Shown: positions 1 to 8,241 of the stretch, in pieces
Layout: every line of letters starts with the position of its first letter
Numbering within the stretch: position 1 is the stretch's first letter
Assembly (NCBI GenBank): GCA_030747595.1
Contig: JASLKK010000011.1
Location: 49,157-100,609, forward strand
Source: Acidimicrobiales bacterium
Lineage (GTDB): Bacteria > Actinomycetota > Acidimicrobiia > Acidimicrobiales > MedAcidi-G1
DNA: 51,453 bases
Direction: 5' to 3'
Notes under the pieces: model-generated
Databases searched by the model: none
Seen by the model: the letters and a program-made list of their open reading frames with translations, nothing else
Told to the model about the DNA's origin: nothing
Translations under genes and position numbers: made by a program

Positions 1-378
1 GAACACGAAGGCCAGGCCCATCACCCATGTGGTCTGGGGAAGACGCTCCGCAATGGTCTCGACCACCGGACCTCGTGACTGCCAGGAGATGACCCGGGTC
101 CGCTCGCCGCTGCCGATCTGGACGTTGAACAGCTGTTCGATCAGGCTGATTGGCTCGTGGATCATGACCTGCTTGACCCACAGGAGCCACTTGACCAGGA
201 ACGGGTCGTTGACCCCCATGGACTCGCGGATCTGTTCCCGAACCTCTCGGGGGATGGTTAGCGGCAGGTGGGAAGTTGGATCGCCGGGCGCCAGATCAAG
301 GATGGCGAAAATGATGAAGCTGATGGCAACCAGCGTCGGCACGGCAATCGCCGCTCGGCGACCGATAAACCAGAGCAT
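1..378 (-). CDS. ABC transporter permease, DppB/OppB-type (N-terminal part, cut by window edge)
   Basis: The first 126 codons of a membrane permease are visible; the rest lies beyond base 1. The frame opens with ATG at 378 after a purine-rich GGGGGAGGGAG ribosome site. The start reads MLWFIGRRAAIAVPTLVAIS, a positively charged N-terminus followed by one hydrophobic helix (about residues 8-28) and then APGDP. This layout is typical of DppB/OppB inner-membrane permeases of peptide-type ABC importers, where the first helix precedes a large external segment. It lies downstream of the substrate-binding protein on the same strand, separated by a strong hairpin, and downstream of two peptide-type ATPases, so it should form the channel of that importer. 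The partner permease (DppC type) would be expected outside the window. Family assignment is good; the transported substrate is unknown. Confidence 0.85.
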   Translation of the reverse strand, partial: MLWFIGRRAAIAVPTLVAISFIIFAILDLAPGDPTSHLPLTIPREVREQIRESMGVNDPFLVKWLLWVKQVMIHEPISLIEQLFNVQIGSGERTRVISWQSRGPVVETIAERLPQTTWVMGLAFVF

Positions 379-443
379 CTCCCTCCCCCTCTCTCGCCTA
401 GCGGGCCGAAATCATGAGGCGGGATCCCGCCGAAAACGAACCC

Positions 444-488
444 GACCGGAGGGGCCCGCGGCACAGTATGCCGCGGGCCCCTCCGGTC
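444..488 (-). terminator. Perfect 20-bp hairpin between binding-protein gene and permease gene
   Basis: Bases 444-463 and 469-488 are exact reverse complements with a 5-base loop. On the minus strand it follows the stop codon of the binding-protein gene (517) and precedes the permease start (378). A short TTCG-TTTT stretch and a second 14-nt palindrome (418-431, GGCGGGATCCCGCC) follow. In ABC importer operons such intercistronic hairpins usually cause partial termination or protect the upstream mRNA, giving excess binding protein over permease. Partial terminator/stabiliser is the inferred role. Confidence 0.75.
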
Positions 489-516
489 TGACGGTTCTCA
501 GATCAGGTCAGGACGA

Positions 517-3267
517 TTAGTCCCGAGCCCACTCCTCCAAGTTCCACAACTCTGCATCCCATGGGTTGAGCTTGTACCCGGTCAGCGAGTTGGACGCTGC
601 CGAGACGCTGCCCCGGTGGATCAACGGAATGATCGAGTAGTTGCCAACCACCAAGTCGTTCAGGGCAATGGTGATCTCGTTACGGCGATCGATATCCGCG
701 GTCTGGGTCAGCTCGGCGTACAGAGCGTCATACTCGTCGCTCTGGAAGCGCTGAACATTGCTGCCCTGCCAATTGGTGCTCTCGCCGCTGATGTTCGACG
801 AGGTCCAACTGCCCATGTAGGCCTGCGAATCCACACCAGCTGCACCGTTGGTGTACATCTCGATGTCGGCGTAGAACTTGCCGTAGGTATCCGGGCTACC
901 CGGATCGCCACCGAAGAACACCGAAGCATCAATGTTTCGAAGTTCGGTATCCACACCGATCTTGGCCCAGTCCTGCTTGACGAGCTCCTGGGTGGCCTGA
1001 CGCACCGTGTTGGTGGACGTCTGGTACAGGATCTTCATCGGCATGCCGTCGGGCGTCTCGCGCACCCCATCACCATCGGTGTCGAGGTAGCCAGCATCGT
1101 CCAACAACTGGTTGGCCAGATCGATGTCCTGGGTCAGACACTCGTCGTTAGACGTCGACGTCTGGGCAGGCGGCGCAGGCCACACGTTGCAAGTCGGACG
1201 ACCGGCCTCGCCGTAACCGACGTCGACCATGGTCTGACGGTCCAGGGAAATGGAGAGGGCACGGCCGACCACCGGATCGGTAAGGAACGGGTGGGGGTTG
1301 GTGCCGTCGAGCCACTCGGAACGGTCGTCGCCGAGACCCGGGTCCGGGTTGGTCTGGTTGACCATCATGCGCTCGACCATGGTCGAGAAGGCCGAGATGA
1401 CCCTGCCCTTTCCGCCGGCCAACATGCTGGCCAGGATCTCCGGCTCAACCTGCAGGTTCCATGCATAGTCGGCTTCACCGAGCTCCAGAACGGAGCGGGC
1501 CGTCGAGGGAGCATCGCCGCCGCCCTTGATCACGACACGCCCGAAGTAGGGCTTACCGTCGGGCACGCCGCGGTAGTTCTCGTTCATGACGTAGACCGCG
1601 GTGTCATTCGTGGTGAACGACTCGATCTTGAACGGACCAGTACCGATCGGACCAAAGTTCTCATCCGTGCACTCGGCCGAGGCCGCGCCCACGCAGTCGC
1701 CGAACTGGGCCCGAGAAATAACCGGGAAACTGTTCGAAACGAACGGCACGTAGGGGAACGGAGTCGCCTCAGCAAAGTTGATCGTGATCGTGAGATCGTC
1801 GTCAGCAACCACAGAGGTCACACCGTCGAAGCCCGACGCACCGGTACAACCGGTATCGGGATTCGAGCAGTACTCCCAACTGAAGACCACATCGTCGGAG
1901 GTCAACGGGGTGCCATCAGAGAACACCACACCCTCGTGCAACTTCCATGTGATGCTGGTCAAGTCCTCGGAAACGCCACCATTGGCAACCGTCGGGATCA
2001 CGGTGGCCAGCGCGGGAACGAGCACGCCCTGGTCATCGAACTCGGCCAACGGCTCAAGGATCACAGAAGAAGCATCACGGTCCTTCCAACCACCCGACAG
2101 GTACGCGTTCAGCGTGGATGCGGCCTGCCAGTAAAGGATGGTCACGGTGCCGCCTTCGCCGGCGCCGCTGGACGTCATCACGACTTCGACGTCGCTGATG
2201 TTGCTCAGGAACGACGTGTTCACGAACGCGTCATAGGAGTCCAACGCCTCAGGGATCTCACCCTGCTCGACGAAGAAGTCCATCTGCTGCTTCATCACGT
2301 CCTGGACGGTCCCGCCCAACCACGCGTCGGACAACTGGGTCGCCCGATCCGGGAACGAGAACATGTCCAGTAGGGCATTGGAGCCCTCCACCGTCATGCC
2401 CGCCGCTTCGGCAATCGTGGCCTCCAGGGCACGGCGGCCACCGGCGTAGGCCGCGTTGGCCTCCTCGGTCACCTGCAGGAACGTCTCGACGACGTCCGGA
2501 TGATCGATGCCGAACTGGGTCGGGATCGAGATGATGTCGAAGACGCGGATGCCGATGGCCTCCTGCTCCGAACCGGTCATCACCAAGTTGCCGCCGGCGT
2601 CAAGCATCGACAGCACACCGCCGCCGAAGGCACACGCCATGGCCACGTCGCCGCTCTCGAAGGCTGCAACCGCTGCCGCACCACCGTCGGAGGGAACGTG
2701 CTCGAAGCTGTCCAGCGGCACCCCGAGGTGCCCCAGCATCTTCAGCAACTTGTAGTGGGTGACGTTGCCGACCGGGGCGTAGATCTTCTGTCCGGCCAGT
2801 GTCTCGGCCGCGTTGGCCGCCGTCACGCCGTAGTCCGGATGCGCTACGCAGTTGTCGGCGTCCGCATAGCTCACGGCCACACCGACGATCTCCAGTTCGG
2901 ACCCTGAGGTCACGAAGTTGGCGAACGGGGTCAAGCCCTGGCTGTAGGCAATGTCGATGTCGCCGGACTCCATGGCCAACGCCATGTCGCCGCCGGAACC
3001 GAACGGCAGCCAGTTCACGGTCATGCCGAGACGCTCGTCGTAGGTCTCTTCAACCTGGGCGACCTGGTTGGCCGTCGGCCACTCCAGGAAGTACGCCACG
3101 TTCAACTCGGACAGCGACTCGGCCGGAGCCTCGGTCGCTGCCGGAGCCTCGGTCGCTGCCGGAGCCTCGGCCGCTGCCGGAGCAGCTGCGTCATCGTCGC
3201 TGCCGCATGCCCCCGCAACCAAAGTAAGGGCCGCTAGTACGGCGACCAGACGAATAATTTTCTTCAA
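517..3267 (-). CDS. Fused two-domain ABC substrate-binding lipoprotein (taurine/NMT1-like + oligopeptide-type SBP_bac_5)
   Basis: This 916-residue exported protein carries two different binding-protein domains. Residues 1-21 form a lipoprotein signal ending in LVAGAC (lipid-carrying Cys21), followed by an acidic and Ala/Thr/Pro/Glu linker to about residue 50. Residues about 52-362 resemble TauA/NMT1-type binding proteins (LNVAYFLEWPTANQVA, then GDIDIAYSQGLTPF and a C-terminal FVEQGEIPEAL helix). Residues about 373-916 resemble DppA/OppA-type SBP_bac_5 proteins (WKLHEGVVFSDGTPLTSDDV, GTGPFKI). Normal family sizes are about 330 and 520-560 residues, so both domains look complete. The second half has no signal peptide of its own; a short Ser/Gly linker joins them. 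Start is TTG at 3267 behind GAGGGG. The surrounding ATPases and permease are peptide type, so the C-terminal domain fits the transporter and the N-terminal domain is the addition. Ligands are unknown. Confidence 0.88.
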   Translation of the reverse strand: MKKIIRLVAVLAALTLVAGACGSDDDAAAPAAAEAPAATEAPAATEAPAESLSELNVAYFLEWPTANQVAQVEETYDERLGMTVNWLPFGSGGDMALAMESGDIDIAYSQGLTPFANFVTSGSELEIVGVAVSYADADNCVAHPDYGVTAANAAETLAGQKIYAPVGNVTHYKLLKMLGHLGVPLDSFEHVPSDGGAAAVAAFESGDVAMACAFGGGVLSMLDAGGNLVMTGSEQEAIGIRVFDIISIPTQFGIDHPDVVETFLQVTEEANAAYAGGRRALEATIAEAAGMTVEGSNALLDMFSFPDRATQLSDAWLGGTVQDVMKQQMDFFVEQGEIPEALDSYDAFVNTSFLSNISDVEVVMTSSGAGEGGTVTILYWQAASTLNAYLSGGWKDRDASSVILEPLAEFDDQGVLVPALATVIPTVANGGVSEDLTSITWKLHEGVVFSDGTPLTSDDVVFSWEYCSNPDTGCTGASGFDGVTSVVADDDLTITINFAEATPFPYVPFVSNSFPVISRAQFGDCVGAASAECTDENFGPIGTGPFKIESFTTNDTAVYVMNENYRGVPDGKPYFGRVVIKGGGDAPSTARSVLELGEADYAWNLQVEPEILASMLAGGKGRVISAFSTMVERMMVNQTNPDPGLGDDRSEWLDGTNPHPFLTDPVVGRALSISLDRQTMVDVGYGEAGRPTCNVWPAPPAQTSTSNDECLTQDIDLANQLLDDAGYLDTDGDGVRETPDGMPMKILYQTSTNTVRQATQELVKQDWAKIGVDTELRNIDASVFFGGDPGSPDTYGKFYADIEMYTNGAAGVDSQAYMGSWTSSNISGESTNWQGSNVQRFQSDEYDALYAELTQTADIDRRNEITIALNDLVVGNYSIIPLIHRGSVSAASNSLTGYKLNPWDAELWNLEEWARD
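3122..3184 (-). repeat. 18-bp tandem repeat encoding an Ala/Thr/Glu/Pro linker
   Basis: About three and a half copies of an 18-bp unit (GCCGGAGCCTCGGTCGCT on the plus strand, third copy with one change) lie inside the binding-protein gene. They encode repeated ATEAPA units just after the lipid-modified Cys, forming a flexible spacer from the membrane. The copies are almost identical, so length variation between strains is likely. Confidence 0.8.
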
Positions 3268-3322
3268 GGTGATTCCCCTCGTTTCGAAGCACGGCCATTC
3301 AGCCGAGCTTCCCCTCCAATGA

Positions 3323-3359
3323 CTAGGTGACTTTAATCACCTAGAAACCGAACGCTCAA
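3323..3359 (-). promoter_or_regulatory. Candidate promoter overlapped by an 8-bp inverted repeat, upstream of the binding-protein gene
   Basis: Within the 196-bp gap between dppF and the binding-protein gene, CTAGGTGA (3323-3330) and TCACCTAG (3337-3344) form a perfect inverted repeat around six bases, ending 56 bp before the start codon. On the minus strand a TTGAGC (3354-3359) lies 17 bp upstream of a poor -10-like TTAAAG (3331-3336), which is the centre of the repeat. This geometry would suit a repressor operator over a gene-specific promoter. An RNA hairpin in the leader is the alternative. Confidence 0.4.
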
Positions 3360-3463
3360 CTTGTCGCCCATGACGATTAGACGACGATCCCCGCTAGTCA
3401 GCACCCCAAAGGCGCGGCGGGGCCCAATACCAAGCCCCAGAAGCCTCGGCCATGAGGGCAGAA

Positions 3464-4495
3464 CTAGATGGCCGGCACCAGGTGACAGGCCACCCCGTGG
3501 CCGGGAGACACTTCGCGCCAGACAGGCACCTCACTCCGGCACCGGTCGACGGCTTCGGGACACCGGGTGGAGAACACGCAACCTGGTGGGGGTGACGAGG
3601 GGCTGGGGATATCGCCTTCGAGCACAATCTTCTCCCGGGTGGCCTCGGCCGCTGGGTCGGGAACGGGCGCCGAGGACTGCAACGCCCGGGTGTAGGGATG
3701 CAACGGGTTGTCGTAGAGGCCGTCGACGTCGGCCAACTCCATGATCCGGCCGAGGTACATCACCGCCACCCGGTCAGCGATGTGGCGGATCATGCCAAGG
3801 TCGTGCGAGATGAACAGGTAGGTCAGGCCCAGCAGGTCCTGGAGTTCCTCCATCAGGTTGACCACCTGAGCCTGGATGGAGACATCGAGGGCGGCAATCG
3901 GCTCGTCGCACACGATGAGATCGGGGTTCAGGGAAATGGCCCGGGCGAGGCCGATTCGCTGACGCTGCCCACCCGAGAACTCGTGGGGGTAGCGGTTTGC
4001 GTGCTCAGGGTTCAGCCCTACCAGTCCGAGTAACTCCTCGACACGTTCGTTGCGTTCACGCGACGTCATCGAGAGGTGCTCGACTAGGGGCTCACCGATG
4101 ATCGAACTGACGGTCATCCGTGGATTGAGGCAGGCATGCGGATCTTGGAAGACCATCTGCATCCGCGGCCGGACCTTCCGGAGCTCCCTGGCCGACAGGT
4201 CGGCCATGTCGCCGCCATCGAAGACCACCGTGCCCTCCGTCGGCTCCTCGAGGCGCAGGAGTGTGCGACCAATGGTCGACTTGCCTGACCCTGACTCGCC
4301 GACCAGACCGAGGGTCTGACCACGCATGATTTCGAACGACACGCCGTCGACGGCCCGCACGGCGCCGACCTTGCGGCGGAGTGCTCCCTTGGTCACAGGA
4401 AAGTGCTTCTTCAGATCACGGACCGAGACCAGTACCTCAGGCACTTCGGGTGCCTCAGGTGCCTGTTCCTGCACGACTGTCAGCTCAGCGTCCAT
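3464..4495 (-). CDS. Oligopeptide/dipeptide ABC transporter ATP-binding protein, DppF/OppF type
   Basis: This 343-residue cytoplasmic ATPase energises the peptide-type importer. It shows Walker A ([12 protein letters not shown]), the ABC signature ([14 protein letters not shown]) and Walker B ([14 protein letters not shown]), then the oligopeptide-transporter C-terminal region with the Cys pair in [15 protein letters not shown] typical of DppD/DppF. Its ATG (4495) overlaps the end of dppD by 11 bp, so the two are probably translationally coupled and act as a heterodimer. About 200 bp separate it from the downstream binding-protein gene. Assignment to the F partner rests on order and on the [17 protein letters not shown] region typical of that side. 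Confidence 0.93.
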   Translation of the reverse strand: MDAELTVVQEQAPEAPEVPEVLVSVRDLKKHFPVTKGALRRKVGAVRAVDGVSFEIMRGQTLGLVGESGSGKSTIGRTLLRLEEPTEGTVVFDGGDMADLSARELRKVRPRMQMVFQDPHACLNPRMTVSSIIGEPLVEHLSMTSRERNERVEELLGLVGLNPEHANRYPHEFSGGQRQRIGLARAISLNPDLIVCDEPIAALDVSIQAQVVNLMEELQDLLGLTYLFISHDLGMIRHIADRVAVMYLGRIMELADVDGLYDNPLHPYTRALQSSAPVPDPAAEATREKIVLEGDIPSPSSPPPGCVFSTRCPEAVDRCRSEVPVWREVSPGHGVACHLVPAI

Positions 4496-5525
4496 GGCCG
4501 ACCTGCCCTTTGGCTGTCTCGTCGCTCTGGGCGCCGACCAGTACTGGCACCTCGTTCAGCCAGCAGGCGACCTTTCGAGTCGCCGAAACGGCTACCAGGA
4601 CCGGGTTCTCCCGGTCGCATCGGTCGAAGGCGTGCGGGCATCGGGGAGCGAATGAACAACTGGCGGGCGCCGACCGGAGATCCGGAGGCTGCCCCTGGAT
4701 ATTGACCAGCTTGTCCCCACGGGAGGTGGCCGACGGTAGCGAAGCCAATAGGCCCTGTGAGTACGGATGGCGGGGCTGGGCATAGAACTCGTCGACCGGA
4801 GCATCCTCCACGATCTGGCCGCCGTACATGACCAGCACCCGGTCGACCAGGCCGGCCACCACGCCGAGGTCATGGGTGATCCAGATCACCGCCATGCCGA
4901 GTTCCTGCCGGAGGCCCTTCACCAACTCCAGGATCTGGGCCTGAATGGTCACGTCTAGGGCTGTCGTGGGCTCGTCGGCCACCAAGATTTTCGGGTTGCA
5001 GGCCAGGGCGATGGCGATCATCACCCGTTGGCGCATCCCACCGGACAGCTCGTAGGGGTAGCACCGGAGGCGCTCCTCCGGAGACGGGATGCCAACCAGT
5101 TCCAACAGTTCAAGCGCCCGTAACCGCATCGCCTTCCGGCGACCCGGTTGATGGACGGTGAGGGACTCCACGATCTGGTCGCCCACGGTGACCACCGGGT
5201 TCAGCGATGTCATCGGATCCTGGAAGATGAAGCCAACCTTGCCGCCCCGGACCTCCCGCAGATCCCCGAAGTCCATCGAAAGGAGGTCGTCGCCCTCGAA
5301 GATCGCCTGGCCGGCCGAGATCTCGCCGGGTGGCGAGGGGATGAGCCGCAGCAGCGACATCATCGTGACGCTCTTGCCTGAGCCGCTCTCGCCGACCACG
5401 CCGACCACCTCGCCGTCGGCCAGGTCGAACGACACCCCGTTGACGGCGTGCACTGTCCCGTCCTGAGTGTTGAACCGCGTCGTCAGATCAGTGACCCGCA
5501 GGACCGGCGTGGTGTCCACCGTCAT
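4485..5525 (-). CDS. Oligopeptide/dipeptide ABC transporter ATP-binding protein, DppD/OppD type
   Basis: A 346-residue ABC ATPase with Walker A ([12 protein letters not shown]), signature LSGGMRQRV, Walker B ([13 protein letters not shown]) and the C-terminal oligopeptide-transporter region ([15 protein letters not shown]). The open frame extends upstream to 5768, but that part overlaps the M20 gene and has no family similarity. ATG at 5525 is chosen because it starts [14 protein letters not shown], the normal N-terminus, and lies 4 bp after the M20 stop. Pairs with the overlapping dppF gene. The tight spacing to the amidohydrolase suggests hydrolase and importer are made from one transcript. 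Confidence 0.93.
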   Translation of the reverse strand: MTVDTTPVLRVTDLTTRFNTQDGTVHAVNGVSFDLADGEVVGVVGESGSGKSVTMMSLLRLIPSPPGEISAGQAIFEGDDLLSMDFGDLREVRGGKVGFIFQDPMTSLNPVVTVGDQIVESLTVHQPGRRKAMRLRALELLELVGIPSPEERLRCYPYELSGGMRQRVMIAIALACNPKILVADEPTTALDVTIQAQILELVKGLRQELGMAVIWITHDLGVVAGLVDRVLVMYGGQIVEDAPVDEFYAQPRHPYSQGLLASLPSATSRGDKLVNIQGQPPDLRSAPASCSFAPRCPHAFDRCDRENPVLVAVSATRKVACWLNEVPVLVGAQSDETAKGQVGHGR

Positions 5526-5529
5526 CGAT

Positions 5530-6699
5530 TCAAGCCCCGAGTCTGTCCCAGACGTCCTGTTCGGCCATGTCGATAACGGTGTACGCCATGCCGAGCGCCC
5601 CGTCACGCAGAGCCAACTCGCCGCCGGGCTCCACGGTCCGGTCGGCGAACTCGGGCTGATGGTTGACCGCGTCGCCGCAGTCCATGCCAAGCATCGGATG
5701 GATTGACGGGACGATCTGGCTGACGTTGCCCATGTCCGACGAACCCGAGCCCCCACCCTGTTCGGCATGGGTGGGCATAGGGCGACCGATGGCCTCCGAG
5801 TTGACGGCGTACAGCTCGGTCATGACGTCGTTGTTTCGCATGCTCTCGTACGGATGGGCCGTCTCGTGCCACTCGAACCGACAGCCGGTGGCAATGGCCG
5901 CCCCCTCGAAGCACGCCTTCACCTTGGGAATCAACTCAGCGAGACGCTCCACGCTGCCCGAGCGGATCAGCCACTCAGACTTCGTATGCGACGGCACGAC
6001 ATTAACGGCGTCGCCACCGTGGGTCACCTTGCAGTGGATCCGATCGTCGTCGACCATGGCCTGGCGCAGGGTGGAGATGTTCACGTAAGCCTGCACGAAA
6101 GCGTCCAGGGCATTGATCCCTTCCTCCGGGGCAAAGGCCGCATGGGAGTCCTTACCGAAGAACTCGACGTCGTAGTGCTGACACGCCTGGAACCACGGAT
6201 CTAGCTCGTCGTAGGGGCCGGGGTGGACCATCATCGATGCCGCGGCGTCCTCGAAAGCACCGGCCTCTATCAGCTCGACCTTGCCGCCACCACCCTCCTC
6301 GGCTGGGGTGCCCAGCACGGTAACCCTGATGCCCAGCTCCTCGGCCAGCGGCGCGAGGGCTGCGCCGGCACCAACGGCCGAGGTGGCGATGATGTTATGG
6401 CCGCAGGCGTGCCCCACTTCGGGCAGGGCGTCGTACTCGCAGCAGATGACGACCCGTGGTCCGCTGGTTCCAGCGGTCGCCTCAAAGGCCGTGTCCAGTC
6501 CGTGACTGGGATAGGTCACGTCGAAGCCGTTGCGCCCCAGGAACGAACTCAGGCGTTCCGACGCCTCGAACTCCTCGTATCCCAGTTCGGGGTTCTCGTA
6601 CATCCACCGAGAGAGGTCCCGGAGTTCGGTTTCGACCTTGCCAAAGGCTTTTCGTGCCGCGACCTTGCTTGGACCCTCGGTGATCGTCGTGTCCGTCAT
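5530..6699 (-). CDS. M20 family metal-dependent amidohydrolase/peptidase (M20D, ACY1L2/AbgB-like)
   Basis: A 389-residue cytoplasmic metallohydrolase expected to cleave an amide bond in a small conjugate such as an N-acyl amino acid, dipeptide or p-aminobenzoyl-glutamate-like compound. Visible family marks are the MYENPELGYEE N-terminus, the metal motif GHACGHNIIATSAVG (about residue 110), the catalytic glutamates in TPAEEGGGGK, and the dimerisation-domain SHAAFAPEEGINALDA segment. Length is normal. It lies 4 bp before dppD, so its substrate is probably what the importer brings in. No signal peptide is seen. Which amide is cut cannot be read from sequence; AbgB-like and ACY1L2-like members differ in substrate. 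Confidence 0.88.
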   Translation of the reverse strand: MTDTTITEGPSKVAARKAFGKVETELRDLSRWMYENPELGYEEFEASERLSSFLGRNGFDVTYPSHGLDTAFEATAGTSGPRVVICCEYDALPEVGHACGHNIIATSAVGAGAALAPLAEELGIRVTVLGTPAEEGGGGKVELIEAGAFEDAAASMMVHPGPYDELDPWFQACQHYDVEFFGKDSHAAFAPEEGINALDAFVQAYVNISTLRQAMVDDDRIHCKVTHGGDAVNVVPSHTKSEWLIRSGSVERLAELIPKVKACFEGAAIATGCRFEWHETAHPYESMRNNDVMTELYAVNSEAIGRPMPTHAEQGGGSGSSDMGNVSQIVPSIHPMLGMDCGDAVNHQPEFADRTVEPGGELALRDGALGMAYTVIDMAEQDVWDRLGA

Positions 6700-6720
6700 C
6701 CGACGGAAGGTATCAGCCGG

Positions 6721-7221
6721 TCAGAGATCCAGACGATAGACGTTAGTTAATCGTTCCTCGAAGCCAAGCCGACGATAGAGCCGGTTGGCGGCCTCCCGGG
6801 AGGGGCGCGACGTCAGGTCCACGGTGGTGGCGCCCTCACGGCGGGCCCGTTCGATAGCTGCCCGGTTCAGCGCTTCGCCGACACCGCGGCGGCGAGCCCC
6901 TTCGTCGACGACCACGTCCTCGATCCAGGCCCGCAGGCCCGTCGGAACATGGAACAGGGCCAGCGTCAGGCTCCCCAGGATCGCCGCCTCACCGGTGGTC
7001 GCCGGGTCGACGGCCAGCAGCAAGATCGACGCGTCGGACGACACGATGACCTCCAGCGCCATGGCATCCGGCGGCGGATTGGAGCTCGACAGTTGTGGAA
7101 TGAGCCGGGCCATGGCACCCAGCAGGGCCCCATCCACCTCTGTGACTTCACGAACCTCGACCGGGGTCGCCTCTCCCTTCGAAGATTCCTCGTCCGGTGA
7201 TCCAGCATCCTGCGTTCCCAT
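6721..7221 (-). CDS. GNAT family N-acetyltransferase
   Basis: A 166-residue acetyltransferase. The acetyl-CoA binding motif is clear: the WIEDVVVDEGARRRGVGEAL segment contains RRRGVG, and it is followed by the late GNAT helix and the closing RLYRRLGFEERLTNVYRLDL. The first 20 residues are acidic and poorly conserved, so translation might start slightly later. It ends 21 bp before the M20 gene on the same strand and could head that operon, in which case it might acetylate an amino product; this is only suggested by position. Substrate unknown. Confidence 0.85.
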   Translation of the reverse strand: MGTQDAGSPDEESSKGEATPVEVREVTEVDGALLGAMARLIPQLSSSNPPPDAMALEVIVSSDASILLLAVDPATTGEAAILGSLTLALFHVPTGLRAWIEDVVVDEGARRRGVGEALNRAAIERARREGATTVDLTSRPSREAANRLYRRLGFEERLTNVYRLDL

Positions 7222-7319
7222 GGGCGGCGAGCCTAGAACCCGGTCCCGGCCCGCCAGAGGCGGACGGAGCGTGACGGCACCGGCGCGCCTTGGAGCGCGT
7301 CTGGTTAGCCTCCGGCTGG

Positions 7320-8201
7320 ATGCCCATCGACTCCGCTCCGCACCTCGCTCCGCACCTCTCGTGGCACGTCGAAAAACTGCCCATCAAGTTGCGGTCGCCG
7401 GTCCTACTGGCCGCCTTCGAGGGCTGGAATGACGCTGGCGAAGCCAGCTCTACGGCCGCCCGCTACATCCGGGACCACTACGAAGCGGTCCACGTAGCCA
7501 CCATCGACGCCGAGGACTTCTTCGACTTCACGGTGGCCCGCCCCAGCGTCTGCCTCGACGAGGACGACGTTCGCCAGATCGTGTGGCCGTCGACCTCGAT
7601 CTACGTGGCCCGGGTACCCGACGCCGACCACGACCTGGTGTGCGCCATCGGACACGAACCCCAGTTGCGTTGGCGGACCTTCGTGGACCACATCGCCCAT
7701 ACCGCCGAGGTGTTCGATGCGGCAATGGTCTGCACGCTCGGCGCTCTACTCACCGACGTTCCCCACACCCGTCCCACGCAGGTGTACGGCGGGACTGAGG
7801 ATGCCCGCCTAGCCGAGCGTCTTGACCTGTCGCCATCGACCTACGAGGGCCCGACGGGCATCGTGGGCGTGCTGGCCGCCGGTCTGCGGGACCGAGGCGT
7901 CGTAACGGCGTCGTTCTGGGCCAGCGTCCCCTCGTACGTATCCAACGCCCCGTCTCCCAAGGCGGCCCTCGCTCTGGTGGAGCGCCTCTGCCGGGTGTTC
8001 GAAATCGATGTGGCCCGTACCGATTTGGAAATCCTGGCCGCCGACTACGAACGCCAGGTCACCGAACTGGTCTCCGAGGACGACGGGACCGTCGAGTACG
8101 TGGAGCAGTTGGAGGCCGACTTCGACGAAGAGACGGCTGATGCTCCGGACCGCCTGGTGGCCGAGGTCGAAGACTTCCTCCGGAACCAGCCCGGCACCTG
8201 A
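7320..8201 (+). CDS. PAC2 family protein (proteasome assembly chaperone-like)
   Basis: A 293-residue soluble protein of the PAC2 family, widespread in actinobacteria and related to eukaryotic proteasome-assembly chaperones; its bacterial role is not settled. Visible family segments are LRSPVLLAAFEGWNDAGEA near the N-terminus, the central SPSTYEGPTGIVGVL and FWASVPSYVSNAPSPKAALA. The C-terminal 60 residues are rich in Asp and Glu and probably helical. ATG at 7320 is preferred to a TTG at 7290. It is divergent from the GNAT gene and convergent with the NUDIX gene. No proteasome genes are in the window. Confidence 0.85.
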   Translation: MPIDSAPHLAPHLSWHVEKLPIKLRSPVLLAAFEGWNDAGEASSTAARYIRDHYEAVHVATIDAEDFFDFTVARPSVCLDEDDVRQIVWPSTSIYVARVPDADHDLVCAIGHEPQLRWRTFVDHIAHTAEVFDAAMVCTLGALLTDVPHTRPTQVYGGTEDARLAERLDLSPSTYEGPTGIVGVLAAGLRDRGVVTASFWASVPSYVSNAPSPKAALALVERLCRVFEIDVARTDLEILAADYERQVTELVSEDDGTVEYVEQLEADFDEETADAPDRLVAEVEDFLRNQPGT

Positions 8202-8241
8202 GTCGTCTCCGACCGAGATCCCGACCGACCCGTGCGGTAGG

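Noticed and set aside
616-2373. A 585-codon plus-strand frame over the binding-protein gene
   Set aside because: It has no recognisable domain, is His/Arg/Gly-rich as antisense frames of GC-rich genes are, and the minus frame has clear family motifs.
3122-3184. Short tandem repeats considered as a CRISPR-like array
   Set aside because: The 18-bp units are directly adjacent, have no spacers, and encode an in-frame protein linker.
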